DNA of 64,000 bases. Source: Tsukamurella spumae (lineage in GTDB: Bacteria > Actinomycetota > Actinomycetes > Mycobacteriales > Mycobacteriaceae). The stretch lies in assembly GCF_012396015.1 (NCBI RefSeq), contig NZ_JAAXOQ010000003.1, positions 124,001 through 188,000 of the forward strand, written 5' to 3'. The notes under the pieces were generated by a model. The model had not been told where the DNA came from. It made no database searches and saw nothing but the letters and a program-made list of their open reading frames with translations. Positions 1-8,357 of the stretch are shown here, piece after piece. Made by a program: the position numbers and the translations under genes. Each line of letters opens with the position of its first letter. The first letter of the stretch is position 1.

Positions 1-23
1 TCGACTTCCGTGAGGAGCGCTGA
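1..23 (+). CDS. rpmG: 50S ribosomal protein L33, C-terminal end only
   Basis: Only the last six codons lie in the window: reading from base 3 gives DFREER followed by TGA at 21-23. That is the conserved carboxyl end of actinobacterial L33 (usually ...HVDFREER). The stop shares its last base with the ATG of the following S14 gene, so the genes are translationally coupled. The rest of the protein, including whether it has the zinc-binding cysteine pairs, lies outside the window. Confidence 0.75.
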
Positions 24-328
24 TGGCGACGAAGGCGAAGATCGCCAAGAACGAGCGGCGGAAGGTTCTGGTCGCACGCTGGGCCGAGCGGCGCACGGAG
101 CTCAAGCGGGTCATCGCGCACCCGTCGACCCCGGCGGACGACCGCGCCGCGGCCGTGAGCGCGCTCGCGAAGCTGCCCCGCGACGGCTCGGCCACGCGCG
201 TGCGCAACCGCGACGCCGCCGACGGCCGGCCCCGCGGACACCTGCGCAAGTTCGGCCTGTCCCGCGTCCGGGTCCGGCAGATGGCGCACGACGGTGAGCT
301 GCCCGGCGTCCGGAAGTCGAGCTGGTGA
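23..328 (+). CDS. rpsN: 30S ribosomal protein S14, cysteine-free paralogue
   Basis: A 101-residue S14 protein of the long bacterial type, placed in the head of the small subunit near the A site. It begins [13 protein letters not shown] and ends in the family signature [27 protein letters not shown] (seen as separate motifs GLSR, R-Q-M-A and GV-KSSW). It has no cysteine at all, so it is the zinc-independent (C-) form. The ATG overlaps the upstream L33 stop by one base, and the next gene (S18) starts on its own stop. In mycobacteria the equivalent rpmB-rpmG-rpsN-rpsR operon is repressed by Zur and replaces zinc-binding paralogues under zinc starvation; similar regulation is inferred here, as the promoter lies outside the window. 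Confidence 0.95.
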   Translation: MATKAKIAKNERRKVLVARWAERRTELKRVIAHPSTPADDRAAAVSALAKLPRDGSATRVRNRDAADGRPRGHLRKFGLSRVRVRQMAHDGELPGVRKSSW

Positions 329-555
329 TGGCGCGCAGGCCCGTGCGCACCCCCGCCGCGCGCCGCGGACTCGTGCGCGTGCCCGACGGTGCCCTCGACT
401 ACAAGAACGTCACCTACCTGCGGACCTTCCTCAACGACCGCGGCAAGCTGCGCTCCCGCGCCGTGACGCGGCTCTCGCCGCAGGACCAGAAACAGCTGGC
501 CCTCGCGGTGAAGAACGCCCGGGAGATGGCGCTCCTTCCCTACTCGACGAGGTAG
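328..555 (+). CDS. rpsR: 30S ribosomal protein S18
   Basis: A 75-residue S18 protein ([14 protein letters not shown]...) carrying the family core [17 protein letters not shown] followed by [12 protein letters not shown] and ending MALLPYSTR. It binds 16S rRNA in the platform of the small subunit. It lacks cysteine, as does its S14 partner, consistent with the alternative zinc-independent set. I chose the ATG at 328, which overlaps the S14 stop by one base; a GTG one codon earlier is possible. It is the last gene of the ribosomal operon and is followed by a long inverted repeat. Confidence 0.93.
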   Translation: MARRPVRTPAARRGLVRVPDGALDYKNVTYLRTFLNDRGKLRSRAVTRLSPQDQKQLALAVKNAREMALLPYSTR

Positions 556-559
556 CGCC

Positions 560-630
560 TCACGATGTCGGGTTCTGGTGCGTCGCAGGTGCGGGGTGCA
601 CGTCTGAGGCACCAGAACCCGACATCGTGA
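560..630. repeat. Long perfect inverted repeat (22-bp arms)
   Basis: Bases 560-581 and 609-630 are exact reverse complements (the arm contains GATGTCGGGTTCTGGTG) around a 27-base loop. The transcript could form a very stable hairpin just after rpsR. There is no T-run after it, so a classical intrinsic terminator is not proven; it may stop transcription from rpsR or be a dispersed palindromic repeat. Confidence 0.8.
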
Positions 631-669
631 ACCGCTCCGCGATTCGTCGGTCGCGTAATCTGCTCGCTC

Positions 670-1608
670 GTGACCTCCGTGCTGGCCGGCTTCGCCGTGA
701 TCGCGATCATCATCGCGGCGGGCTGGCTGGTCGGCCGGGTCGGCGTCCTGGGCGAGGAACCCGAGAGGCAGCTCTCGCTCCTGGTGTTCTACCTGCTCAC
801 CCCGGCCCTGTTGCTGCACGCGCTGGCCACCACCGACATGTCGGTGCTGTTCAGCCCGCGATTGTGGGTGAGCGCGGGGTCGGCGCTGGTGATCGGCGCG
901 ATCTACTACGTGATCGTCCGGGTGTTCCGGCACCGGCCGATGGGCGATGCGACGATCGGCGCGCTTGCGTCCAGCTACGTGAACTCGTCGAACCTGGGTA
1001 TCCCGATCGCGGTGTTCGTGCTGCACGACACGTCGTACGTGGCCCCACTGCTGCTGTTCCAGATCCTGATCTACTCGACGATCGCGCTGACCATGCTCGA
1101 CATCGCGGAGTCGCGCGAGCGCCCCGGCAGGGCCCAGCCGATCTGGCGCACCGTCGCCACTCCCCTGCTGAACCCCATCGTGGTGGGCGCGCTGATCGGG
1201 CTCGTGATCTCGCTCGCGCGGTGGCACCCGCCGGACTGGTTGATGAGCCCCGTCAAGCTGCTCGGCGACGCTTCGGTACCGATGGCCCTGGTCGTCTTCG
1301 GGCTGTCGCTGGGCGGGGTGCGGGTGCTGCAGAAGGGCGAGGCGCCCCGTCGGGACATCGCGCTGGCGACCGCGCTCAAGATGATCGCAATGCCCGTCCT
1401 CGCGTGGGCGATGGCGCGATTCCTGTTCGGTCAGTCGGGGCACGCCCTGTTCGCGCAGACGGTGACCGCGGCCCTCCCGACCGCACAGAACGTGCTGGTC
1501 TACGGCCTGCGGTACAACCGCGGCGTGATCCTCGCGCGGGACTGCGGCCTGATCACGACGATGCTGTCGATACCGGCGATCATGCTGATCGCCGCTCTGC
1601 TCACCTGA
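670..1608 (+). CDS. AEC (auxin efflux carrier) family transporter
   Basis: A 312-residue polytopic membrane protein that matches the AEC/PIN-like family in length and in its alternating hydrophobic segments (about ten). Recognisable features are the N-terminal PALLLHALATTD region, the first-half signature SSYVNSSNLGIPIAVFVL with helix-breaking Asn and Pro, and the second-half ALPTAQNVLVYGLRYNR that mirrors it. Family members export organic acids or amino-acid derivatives by an ion-coupled mechanism; the substrate cannot be told here. The start is a GTG at 670, 40 bases after the inverted repeat. It stands alone on this strand. Confidence 0.85.
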   Translation: MTSVLAGFAVIAIIIAAGWLVGRVGVLGEEPERQLSLLVFYLLTPALLLHALATTDMSVLFSPRLWVSAGSALVIGAIYYVIVRVFRHRPMGDATIGALASSYVNSSNLGIPIAVFVLHDTSYVAPLLLFQILIYSTIALTMLDIAESRERPGRAQPIWRTVATPLLNPIVVGALIGLVISLARWHPPDWLMSPVKLLGDASVPMALVVFGLSLGGVRVLQKGEAPRRDIALATALKMIAMPVLAWAMARFLFGQSGHALFAQTVTAALPTAQNVLVYGLRYNRGVILARDCGLITTMLSIPAIMLIAALLT

Positions 1609-1746
1609 CGGACGCGCCGAACGACCAGGTCACATTACGCCTGTGACGCCCGTTTCAGCTTGGGTTCGACATGTTACTCATGGGTTAATAAGAGTACGAG
1701 CGGAGCGCTGAACGGCGCGTCGCGACCACACACTCAGGAGAGACCC

Positions 1747-2685
1747 ATGGCTCAGACCGCCGCTCAGCGCGCCGTCGAGGTGTTCGTCTCTGCCGTTCAG
1801 GCCCGCGGGGGCAAGGCAGAGGTCGCCACGAAGGGGAGCACCGTGCTCGTCACCGTGACCGCAGCCGACCGCACCGAGACGCTCCGCGTCAAGGCCACCA
1901 CCGGCGATGCCTGGCACGCCCGCAAGGGCGAGGCCGTCGTCAAGGCGCCCGTCACCGCGTGGGCGCTCGTCGACCTGTCCGACGGTGCGCCGATCGCCAT
2001 CGTCTCGGCCGCCGAGTACGCCGCGCACGTCGGCAAGCTCGCCGCCGGATACGAGGGCAAGAACCCGGGCAAGACCCTGACCGCGAACACCAACCTCGCC
2101 GTCACCGCCGACGCCGTGGCCGCGTGGGAGGACGCCTGGTCGGTCCTGGGCCTCGACGGTGGCGCCGCGAAGCCCGCCGCCGCCGCGAAGCCGGCTGCGG
2201 CTGCAAAGCCGGCCGCGACCAAGCCCGCTGCCAAGAAGGCCCCGGCGAAGAAGACCCCGGCGAAGAGCACCGCCGCCAAGAAGACCGCGCCCGCGAAGAA
2301 GGCCCCGGCCAAGACCGCTGCTGCCGAGTCCACTGCGGCCAAGACCGCGGCCGCCAAGACCGCCGCGGCGAAGCCCGCAGCGACCAAGCCCGCCGCCAAG
2401 AAGGCGCCGGTCAAGGCCTCGGAGGCCAAGATCACCCCGATCGCCGCACAGAAGGACGCCGCGTCGAAGGGCAAGGCGCCCGCCTCCATCGACGCGAAGT
2501 CGGCCAACTCGGCGGCCGCCCCCAAGGCCGACGCGAAGACCGGCGCGAAGGCCGCGCCGAAGCCGGAGACGAAGGCACCGTCGAAGGACGTCGCCAAGGC
2601 CGAGAAGCCCGCGCCGAAGAAGAACCAGCCCACCGGCATCGCGCTGCTCCTCAAGCGGCTCCCGGTGGTCGGCCGCCTGCTCTGA
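1747..2685 (+). CDS. Histone H1-like Lys/Ala-rich protein with a unique N-terminal domain
   Basis: A 312-residue protein. Residues 1-138 form a compositionally normal domain beginning MAQTAAQRAVEVFVSAV that I do not recognise. Residues about 140-290 are a repetitive Ala/Lys/Pro tract built from KPAAAA, KKAPAKK and KTAAA units, like the tails of eukaryotic H1 and bacterial Hc1/HupB-type nucleoid proteins. The last 22 residues (GIALLLKRLPVVGRLL end) look like a short amphipathic or membrane-touching helix, which is unusual for a DNA-binding tail. The ATG at 1747 has AGGAGA seven bases upstream; an in-frame start 87 bases earlier is less likely. DNA compaction is inferred from composition only; a mycolic-envelope role is possible because of the hydrophobic C-terminus. 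Confidence 0.7.
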   Translation: MAQTAAQRAVEVFVSAVQARGGKAEVATKGSTVLVTVTAADRTETLRVKATTGDAWHARKGEAVVKAPVTAWALVDLSDGAPIAIVSAAEYAAHVGKLAAGYEGKNPGKTLTANTNLAVTADAVAAWEDAWSVLGLDGGAAKPAAAAKPAAAAKPAATKPAAKKAPAKKTPAKSTAAKKTAPAKKAPAKTAAAESTAAKTAAAKTAAAKPAATKPAAKKAPVKASEAKITPIAAQKDAASKGKAPASIDAKSANSAAAPKADAKTGAKAAPKPETKAPSKDVAKAEKPAPKKNQPTGIALLLKRLPVVGRLL

Positions 2686-2707
2686 CGCAGCGCCCACCCT
2701 CGACGAT

Positions 2708-2739
2708 CCGGCCTCCCCGCCCTGCAGCGGGGAGGCCGG
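2708..2739 (+). terminator. Intrinsic terminator after the H1-like gene
   Basis: A perfect 13-bp GC-rich stem (CCGGCCTCCCCGC pairing with GCGGGGAGGCCGG) encloses a six-base loop, 22 bases after the stop codon. A short CTCCGTTTC follows, so a weak T-tract only. Confidence 0.75.
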
Positions 2740-2844
2740 CTCCGTTTCAGGTCGGTCCTCCGACCGGATGAATCCCTGCTGGAGGACCGCCACCAGCGCC
2801 CTCCGAGTGCCACAGTCAGTGAATACCGACTGATCGGAGGAACG

Positions 2845-3285
2845 ATGAACACAACAATTCGTACCGCAGCCGTCGTCGCGGTCGCCACCGGCGCGGTGCT
2901 CGCGAGTCCGGGTGCCGCCTTTGCCTTCACTCCCGCGGAGAACGGCTTCCTCAGCGCCGTCTCCGCTCGCGGCACCCACATCACCGATGCCCCCGCGATG
3001 CTCCGGGACGGCTATACCGCGTGCCGTGGCGGGTCGGCGCGCAAGGACATCGCCCAGGAGGCGCGCCACTGGCTGTGCCCCGGCGGGATCCAGTGGGATG
3101 CAGGGCGGCCGCCGCACCCCGCGTACTCGCGGTCCGAGCACGCCTTCCTGAACGCGGTCGCCGCCCGGGGTACGGAGATCACTGACGCGGCCGCCATGAT
3201 TCGCGAGGGTCGCAAGGTCTGTGGCGGCGGCAGTGCCCGCGCCGACATCGCCCAGGAGGCGCGACACTGGCTCTGCCCGCGCTGA
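2845..3285 (+). CDS. Secreted protein with two tandem DUF732 domains
   Basis: A 146-residue exported protein. Residues 1-27 are a Sec signal peptide (MNTTIRTAAVVAVATGAVLA, cleavage after AAFA). Two copies of the DUF732 fold follow, about residues 28-78 and 95-146, each with the pattern F-L-x-AV-x-ARGT-x-ITDA...C...GGSAR-DIAQEARHWLCP. The paired cysteines in each copy probably form a disulfide. DUF732 proteins are small secreted proteins of unknown function common in mycobacteria; most have one domain, so the tandem is unusual. ATG chosen with GGAGG eight bases upstream (CGGAGGAACG). It follows the terminator of the H1-like gene and is probably monocistronic. Confidence 0.85.
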   Translation: MNTTIRTAAVVAVATGAVLASPGAAFAFTPAENGFLSAVSARGTHITDAPAMLRDGYTACRGGSARKDIAQEARHWLCPGGIQWDAGRPPHPAYSRSEHAFLNAVAARGTEITDAAAMIREGRKVCGGGSARADIAQEARHWLCPR

Positions 3286-3366
3286 CGCCGAGACCTCGCG
3301 CAGAGTCCACCGCGCGTGTCGGCGCGAGGAAGCGGGGACCCACCCGCTTCGCCTAGAGTCGGGACT

Positions 3367-3969
3367 ATGCCCGACGAGCTCGAACCCCTGCGCCGCGATG
3401 TCCTGCGGGCATCGGATCACGACCGCAATCGCGTGGTGGAGATGCTCTCCGCGGCCCTCGGCCTCGGCCAGATCACGCTGCCCGAGTACGAGGAACGATC
3501 GGAACAGGCGGTGCAGGCCCGCACGTTCGCGGACCTCGACCGGTTGGTCGTCGACCTCCCGGCCGTGCAGGCACCGTCGGCCATGGCGGCCCCGGCGTAC
3601 CGCGCGCCGTCGGTCGCACCCGCGGGCGTGCCGCGCATGGGCGAGAACAAGTGGGCGATCATGTCCGGAACGCGGGTGCGCGGGCCGATCGCCGTGGGGC
3701 CCGAGCACACCGCCACCGCGTTCTGGGGCGGTGTGAACCTGGACCTGCGCGAGGCGACCTTCCTCGTGGGCGATGTGACCCTGAACGTCTACGCCGTCAT
3801 GGGCGGCGTGGAGATCATCCTGCCCAAGGGCGCCAACGTGCACGTCGAGGGTGTCGGGATCATGGGCGCCTTCGAGCACAAGAACCCGCAGACCGGCGAG
3901 CCGACCGGTCCCCGGATCACCGTGAAGGGCTTCGCCTTCTGGGGCGGGGTCGAGGTGAAGATCAAGTAG
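3367..3969 (+). CDS. DUF1707 protein with LiaF-like C-terminal domain
   Basis: A 200-residue protein. Residues about 8-62 are a DUF1707 (SHOCT-like) module: LRASDHDRNRVVEMLSAALG...ITLPEYEERSEQA...FADLDRLVVDLP. Residues about 85-200 match the beta-rich C-terminal domain of LiaF/VraT-type proteins (FWGGVNLDLREATF, VMGGVEIILPKGANV, FWGGVEVK repeats). No transmembrane segment or signal peptide is visible. Such proteins are linked to cell-envelope stress sensing; the exact role is unknown. I used the ATG at 3367, because an upstream in-frame start adds residues unlike the family. It converges on the VWA gene, whose stop codon begins at the very next base. Confidence 0.85.
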   Translation: MPDELEPLRRDVLRASDHDRNRVVEMLSAALGLGQITLPEYEERSEQAVQARTFADLDRLVVDLPAVQAPSAMAAPAYRAPSVAPAGVPRMGENKWAIMSGTRVRGPIAVGPEHTATAFWGGVNLDLREATFLVGDVTLNVYAVMGGVEIILPKGANVHVEGVGIMGAFEHKNPQTGEPTGPRITVKGFAFWGGVEVKIK

Positions 3970-5958
3970 CTATGCCCGCTTGCGACTGCCCAGGTAGTCG
4001 CTGACGACCGCGGCGCCCAGACCGTCGAGGTCCGGCGAGACGAGCCGCCCGCCCACGCGCCGCACCACCGCGGTGAGGAAGCGGGTGAGCCCGGGGTCGT
4101 CGCCCAGCTGGAAGACCGTGATCTGCGCACCCTGTGCGGCAACGGCGTCCAGGCCGCGCACCGTCATCGCGACGGTCCGCGGGTGCGGCGGGTAGTCGAA
4201 GAAGGGCTCGCCGTTCCGCTCGAGGTGGGCGGTCGGCTCACCGTCGGTGACCACGAGCAGCACCGGCTGCGCGTTCGGATGGGCGCGGAAGTGCTGTTGC
4301 GCCAACGCCAGCGCGTGGTGCAAGTTCGTGCCCTGCTCGTAGGCACCGTCGAGCCCGGTCAATTCCCCCACGCTGAGCGTGCGCGCGTACCGGCCGAATC
4401 CGATGAGCGCCAGGTCGTCTCCGCGGAAGCGGGTCGAGATCAGCTGGTGCAGAGCGAGAGCCGTGCGTTTCATCGGTAGCCAGCGCCCCTCCATGACCAT
4501 GGAGAAGCTGGTGTCCACGAGCAGCGCCACCGCCGCGTGACTGCGGGCCTCGGTCTCGGTGACCTCGATGTCGCGCGCGTCCAGCGCCACCGGACCCGAG
4601 GTGCCCGAAGCGGCCTGTCGGAGTACGCCGTTGAGCACGGTGCGGGTGGCGTCCCACGGCTCGGTATCGCCGAACCGCCACTCCCGGCTCGCGCCGGTGG
4701 CCTCGCCCGTCGCCCCGGTGCGGGCGGTGTTCCGCTCGCCGCCCCGGGAGGTCAGACGGTGCGCCACGTCCCGCAGGATCGACTGGCCCAGTTGCCGGAT
4801 CGCCTTGGGCGAGAGGCGGAGCGAGCCGTCGGGGTCGCGGGAGAAGTAGCCCTGGTCGCGGAGCGCCTTCTCCAGGTCTGCCAGGGTGCGCGCGTCGGCC
4901 ACCGCCTCGTCGCCGAGCTGCCGCTGCAGCGCCTCGAGGTCGATGTCGTCGAGCGATGCGCCGTTGTACTGCTGACTCAGCTGATCCGCCAGGGATTCCA
5001 GGTCGGCGATGTCCTGCATCGCCTGCGTCGCGTCGCCCAGGCCCATGCCCTCGGATCCCTCGAACTCCTGGCTGCCGTACCAGTCCTCGCCCGGGCGGGC
5101 GTCCATCAGCTTGCCGGTGAGGTCGCTCAGCGCCTGGGAGAGCTGCGGCGACCCGAAGGCCGCCTGCGACAGCTCCTCCAGCTCGGCCCGCTGCTCCGGG
5201 GTGAGGCTGTTGTACAGCCGCTGCGCCGCGGCCGACCGCTGCGCCAGGGCGTCGATGAGCTCGTCGATGTTCCGCGGGTTCTCGGGGAAGTACTGCCCGT
5301 GCTCGGCCATGAAGTCGTCGAAGTCGGCCTGTGTCGCCTCGCCGGCGTTGTGCTTGTCCAGCAGCGTGTTCAGGTCGTCGAGCATCTTCTGGATCGCGGC
5401 GCGGTCCTCGTCGGTCGCGCCCTCGAGGGCCTGCTTGATCCCGGCGAACTGCTGGTCGAGCAGCTCGCGCCCCAGAAGGTCGCGGATCTCCTCGTACTTC
5501 TGCGCGGCCTCGGGCGAGCGCCACCGGTAGTCCCCCAGCTCCCGCACGGCCTGCGCCGCCGACGGCGGCAGGTCCCCCAAGCGCATCTCCTGGAACCGGG
5601 CATCGTCGTCCAGCGCCCGCGCGAGCTCCTTGCGCTCGGCGAGCACGGCCTCGTCGAGCAGCTTCTGGACGTCCTCGAAGGTCTTGCCGAGGTTGTTGCG
5701 CTGCAACAGCTCCTGTTTGCGCCGGTTCGCCAGCTCCGCCAGCTTGTCCAGCCCGCGCCGGTTCTCGCTGCCGCGCCGCAGGTACTCCTGCAGCGCGCGC
5801 CGCGGCGAGACGCCGTTCATCACGTCCCGGCCGATCTCGTCGAGCGCATCCCGCAGGTCGACGGGCGGGGCCAGCGGATCCGGGCCGCCGGTGTAACGGC
5901 GGTACCGGGCGAGGCGCCCGCGCCGCACTCCCTGCCCGCGCCGGGGTCGATCAGCCAT
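3970..5958 (-). CDS. VWA-domain protein, partner of a MoxR-like ATPase (Rv0959 homologue)
   Basis: A 662-residue protein with a long helical, Glu/Gln-rich N-terminal region (about 1-400) and a C-terminal von Willebrand factor A domain (about 480-660). The MIDAS metal site is visible as ALLVDTSFSMVMEG (DxSxS), a Thr in YEQGTNLHHA, and LLVVTDGEPTA (Asp). Its start lies inside the 3' end of the AAA+ ATPase gene (8-base overlap), so both are made together. By family knowledge, MoxR/chelatase-type AAA+ and VWA pairs act as chaperone or metal-insertion machines, as in Mg-chelatase BchI/BchD and CoxD/CoxE; the client here is unknown. The order matches Rv0958-Rv0959 of M. tuberculosis. Confidence 0.88.
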   Translation of the reverse strand: MADRPRRGQGVRRGRLARYRRYTGGPDPLAPPVDLRDALDEIGRDVMNGVSPRRALQEYLRRGSENRRGLDKLAELANRRKQELLQRNNLGKTFEDVQKLLDEAVLAERKELARALDDDARFQEMRLGDLPPSAAQAVRELGDYRWRSPEAAQKYEEIRDLLGRELLDQQFAGIKQALEGATDEDRAAIQKMLDDLNTLLDKHNAGEATQADFDDFMAEHGQYFPENPRNIDELIDALAQRSAAAQRLYNSLTPEQRAELEELSQAAFGSPQLSQALSDLTGKLMDARPGEDWYGSQEFEGSEGMGLGDATQAMQDIADLESLADQLSQQYNGASLDDIDLEALQRQLGDEAVADARTLADLEKALRDQGYFSRDPDGSLRLSPKAIRQLGQSILRDVAHRLTSRGGERNTARTGATGEATGASREWRFGDTEPWDATRTVLNGVLRQAASGTSGPVALDARDIEVTETEARSHAAVALLVDTSFSMVMEGRWLPMKRTALALHQLISTRFRGDDLALIGFGRYARTLSVGELTGLDGAYEQGTNLHHALALAQQHFRAHPNAQPVLLVVTDGEPTAHLERNGEPFFDYPPHPRTVAMTVRGLDAVAAQGAQITVFQLGDDPGLTRFLTAVVRRVGGRLVSPDLDGLGAAVVSDYLGSRKRA

Positions 5959-7384
5959 AGACGGTCTGCCCCTCGTCGTCGGACTCCTTGCCGATCCGCC
6001 GGGCCAGGTACAGGCCCTCCAGTGCGAATTCGGCTGCGGCGGCGCGCTCCCCGGGCGAATCGGCCTCGAGCCGCCGGTACACCTCCGCGAGCACGGGCAC
6101 CTCGGGCAGGTTCTCGAGCAGCGCTGCCGCGGTCACATCGTCGCCGGTCACGATCGGCCCGCCGGCCTCGATGGCGTCCACGAGCGGCCCCAGGTCGACG
6201 CCGAGCAGGTACTCACCGATCGTCGCGGCGGTGGCACGACGCAGCAGGTGCACCAGGGTCGCGATCTCGCGCCCCTCCTCGCCCGCCTCGAACTCCACCT
6301 TGCCGCGCAGCACGTCGGGCACCGTCAGCAGGTCGACGGGGCGCGCCACCGGCAGTTCCTCCCCACCCACGGCTGCGCGGTGCAGCGCCGCCGCGGCGAC
6401 CGTCTCCTGCGCCGCGATGGCGAACCGGGCGGACACCCCGGAACGCTGGTCGACGGCGGGCGACTCGCGCAGCTCGCGGGTGAACCGCGCCAGCACCTCG
6501 GTGAGGTACTGCGGCACGGAGGCGACCACGTCCGCCTCCTGCTCGATGACCGCGACCTCGTCCTCGAGATCCAGCGGGTAGTGCGTGCGGATCTCGGCGC
6601 CGAAGCGGTCCTTGAGCGGCGTGATGATGCGGCCGCGGTTGGTGTAGTCCTCGGGGTTCGCGGACGCCAGGAGCAACACGTCGAGCGGCAGGCGCAGCGT
6701 GTAGCCGCGCACCTGGATGTCGCGCTCCTCCATGACATTGAGCATCGCCACCTGGATGCGCTCGGCCAGGTCCGGCAGCTCGTTGACGGCGACGATGCCG
6801 CGGTGCGCCCGCGGGATGAGGCCGAAGTGGATGGTCTCCGGGTCGCCCAGGCTGCGGCCCTGCGCCACCTTGACGGGGTCGACGTCGCCCACCAGATCCC
6901 CGACGGAGGTGTCCGGCGTGGCCAGCTTCTCCGAGTAGCGCTCCTCCCGGTGCTTCCACGCGACGGGCAGATCGTCGCCCAGTTCCTGCGCGCGGCGGAT
7001 CGACGCCGGGGTGATCGGGTGGTACGGGTGCTCGCCGAGCTCGGCACCGTCGATGACGGGCGTCCACTCGTCGAGCAGCCCGACGATGGTGCGGATCAGG
7101 CGCGTCTTGCCCTGGCCGCGCTCGCCGAGCAGCACCACGTCGTGGCCGGCCAGGAGAGCCCGCTCGAGCTGGGGGATGACGGTGTCGTCGAATCCCTGGA
7201 TGCCGTCCCACGGGTTCGTATCGGCCCGGAGCGCCGCCAGCAGATTGCCGCGGAGCTCGTCCTTGATCCCGCGGTAGACGTGGCCGGAGGCCTTGAGTTC
7301 GCCGAGCGTAGTGGGGAGCTCGCTGGGGAGCTCGGAACGGCGATCGGTGAGTGCATCGGAGCGCGCAGAAGTCACGCCGTCCAC
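5951..7384 (-). CDS. MoxR/Mg-chelatase-like AAA+ ATPase (Rv0958 homologue)
   Basis: A 477-residue cytosolic AAA+ ATPase. The Walker A loop is GERGQGKT (about 88-95), Walker B lies in RGIVAVNELPDL, and sensor 1 in VLLLASANPEDYTNRGRIITPLKDRFG. An insertion with PDTSVGDLVGDVDP follows Walker A, as in Mg-chelatase subunit I. It probably forms a ring that remodels or activates the VWA partner encoded just downstream. The listed start is a GTG at 7384; a second in-frame GTG at 7375 is equally possible. The gene opens the two-gene unit. Confidence 0.88.
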   Translation of the reverse strand: MDGVTSARSDALTDRRSELPSELPTTLGELKASGHVYRGIKDELRGNLLAALRADTNPWDGIQGFDDTVIPQLERALLAGHDVVLLGERGQGKTRLIRTIVGLLDEWTPVIDGAELGEHPYHPITPASIRRAQELGDDLPVAWKHREERYSEKLATPDTSVGDLVGDVDPVKVAQGRSLGDPETIHFGLIPRAHRGIVAVNELPDLAERIQVAMLNVMEERDIQVRGYTLRLPLDVLLLASANPEDYTNRGRIITPLKDRFGAEIRTHYPLDLEDEVAVIEQEADVVASVPQYLTEVLARFTRELRESPAVDQRSGVSARFAIAAQETVAAAALHRAAVGGEELPVARPVDLLTVPDVLRGKVEFEAGEEGREIATLVHLLRRATAATIGEYLLGVDLGPLVDAIEAGGPIVTGDDVTAAALLENLPEVPVLAEVYRRLEADSPGERAAAAEFALEGLYLARRIGKESDDEGQTVYG

Positions 7385-7451
7385 GCTACGCCGATCGGCC
7401 CGCGCCGCCCCAGCGTCTACGCCCGCAGCGAAATCGGGAATACGGAGGGGG

Positions 7452-8315
7452 TCACTTCTTCTTGGTGCCGGGGATGACGCCCGCGTCGATCACGGCCTTC
7501 GTCAGCGGCCGGATCCGGGCGATCAGGTCCTCCGATCCGGGGCCGAACGCTGCGGCGGTGATGGCGTCGGTGCCCGCCTCGATGTCGAGGTAGACGCCCA
7601 TGCCCTCGCCCGTCAGTCGGTGCTCCTCCGGCTCGCCCTCGACGAGGCCGCGCTCGGTGAGGCGGGCGACGGCGTCGCCCCACTCCTGCTCGCTGTACCC
7701 GCGGGTGATGCGGAAGAACCTGCGGCCCATGACCCGACGGCGCACCGTCGGATCCGGGACGTCCGCCTCGTGCAGGACGCCCGCCTCGAGGCCCGTGAGC
7801 CCGTGCCGGATCAGTTCGGCGAGATGGTTGTCGCCGCGCCATTCGCGCAGCACGGAGAGGTGGCGCCAGAGGGCGAGGGCCGGATCGTCCGGCACCGTCG
7901 ACGATGCCCAGGCGGAGGCGAGGGTGCGACCGGAGAGCGGCAGGCCTGCGACGAGGTCGCCGAAACCCTCGGCGAGCGCGCGGACCTCGGCGGGATCGAT
8001 CCCGGCGAGGATCTCGCGGTACTGCTCGGCGAGCATGACATAGCGGCGGTCGTCGATCTCGGCCAGTCCCGCGTCGACGGCGACCGGCCATGCGCTCTCG
8101 ATCAGCGTGGGCGCGAAGTTGTAGAACGCGGCGGTGACCACGGACGCGTGCGCCTCGCCGATCGGAGCGGCCCGGGCGCCCACGTAGAAGGCGTGCTGGT
8201 CGATGCCCAGGTCGCGGACGGCGTCCCGGATGCCCGGGTTGAAGTACGCGACCACGTGGAAGGGCTCGACGGTCTCGTAGGCGGTCCGGGCGAGGGCGAC
8301 GGCGTTGTCCGACAT
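7452..8315 (-). CDS. SCO6745-family protein (HTH_67/SalK-like)
   Basis: A 287-residue protein starting MSDNAVALARTAYETVEPFHVVAYFNP, the usual opening of actinobacterial SCO6745-type proteins. The family core is present: YFNPGIRDAVRDLG, YVGARAAPIGEA and VTAAFYNFAP near the N-terminus, then ALWRHLSVLREWRGDNHLA in the middle. Near the C-terminus FRITRGYSEQEWGDAVARL and GLVEGEPEEHRLTGEG read as a winged-helix-like segment. Biochemical function is not established; an enzyme-like or regulatory role has been suggested for relatives. It stands alone between the ATPase and the SRPBCC gene. Confidence 0.7.
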   Translation of the reverse strand: MSDNAVALARTAYETVEPFHVVAYFNPGIRDAVRDLGIDQHAFYVGARAAPIGEAHASVVTAAFYNFAPTLIESAWPVAVDAGLAEIDDRRYVMLAEQYREILAGIDPAEVRALAEGFGDLVAGLPLSGRTLASAWASSTVPDDPALALWRHLSVLREWRGDNHLAELIRHGLTGLEAGVLHEADVPDPTVRRRVMGRRFFRITRGYSEQEWGDAVARLTERGLVEGEPEEHRLTGEGMGVYLDIEAGTDAITAAAFGPGSEDLIARIRPLTKAVIDAGVIPGTKKK

Positions 8316-8357
8316 GTCCCCACACTGTCAGGGCGGGCGGGGATTGTCGACGCCGGG

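Noticed and set aside
2160-2420. Repetitive Ala/Lys codon tract as a possible minisatellite
   Set aside because: Units vary in sequence and length and remain in frame; it is a protein low-complexity tail.
1678-3879. A 733-codon open frame on the minus strand
   Set aside because: It runs antisense over the H1-like, DUF732 and DUF1707 genes; the opposite strand carries clear signal peptide, domains and terminator.
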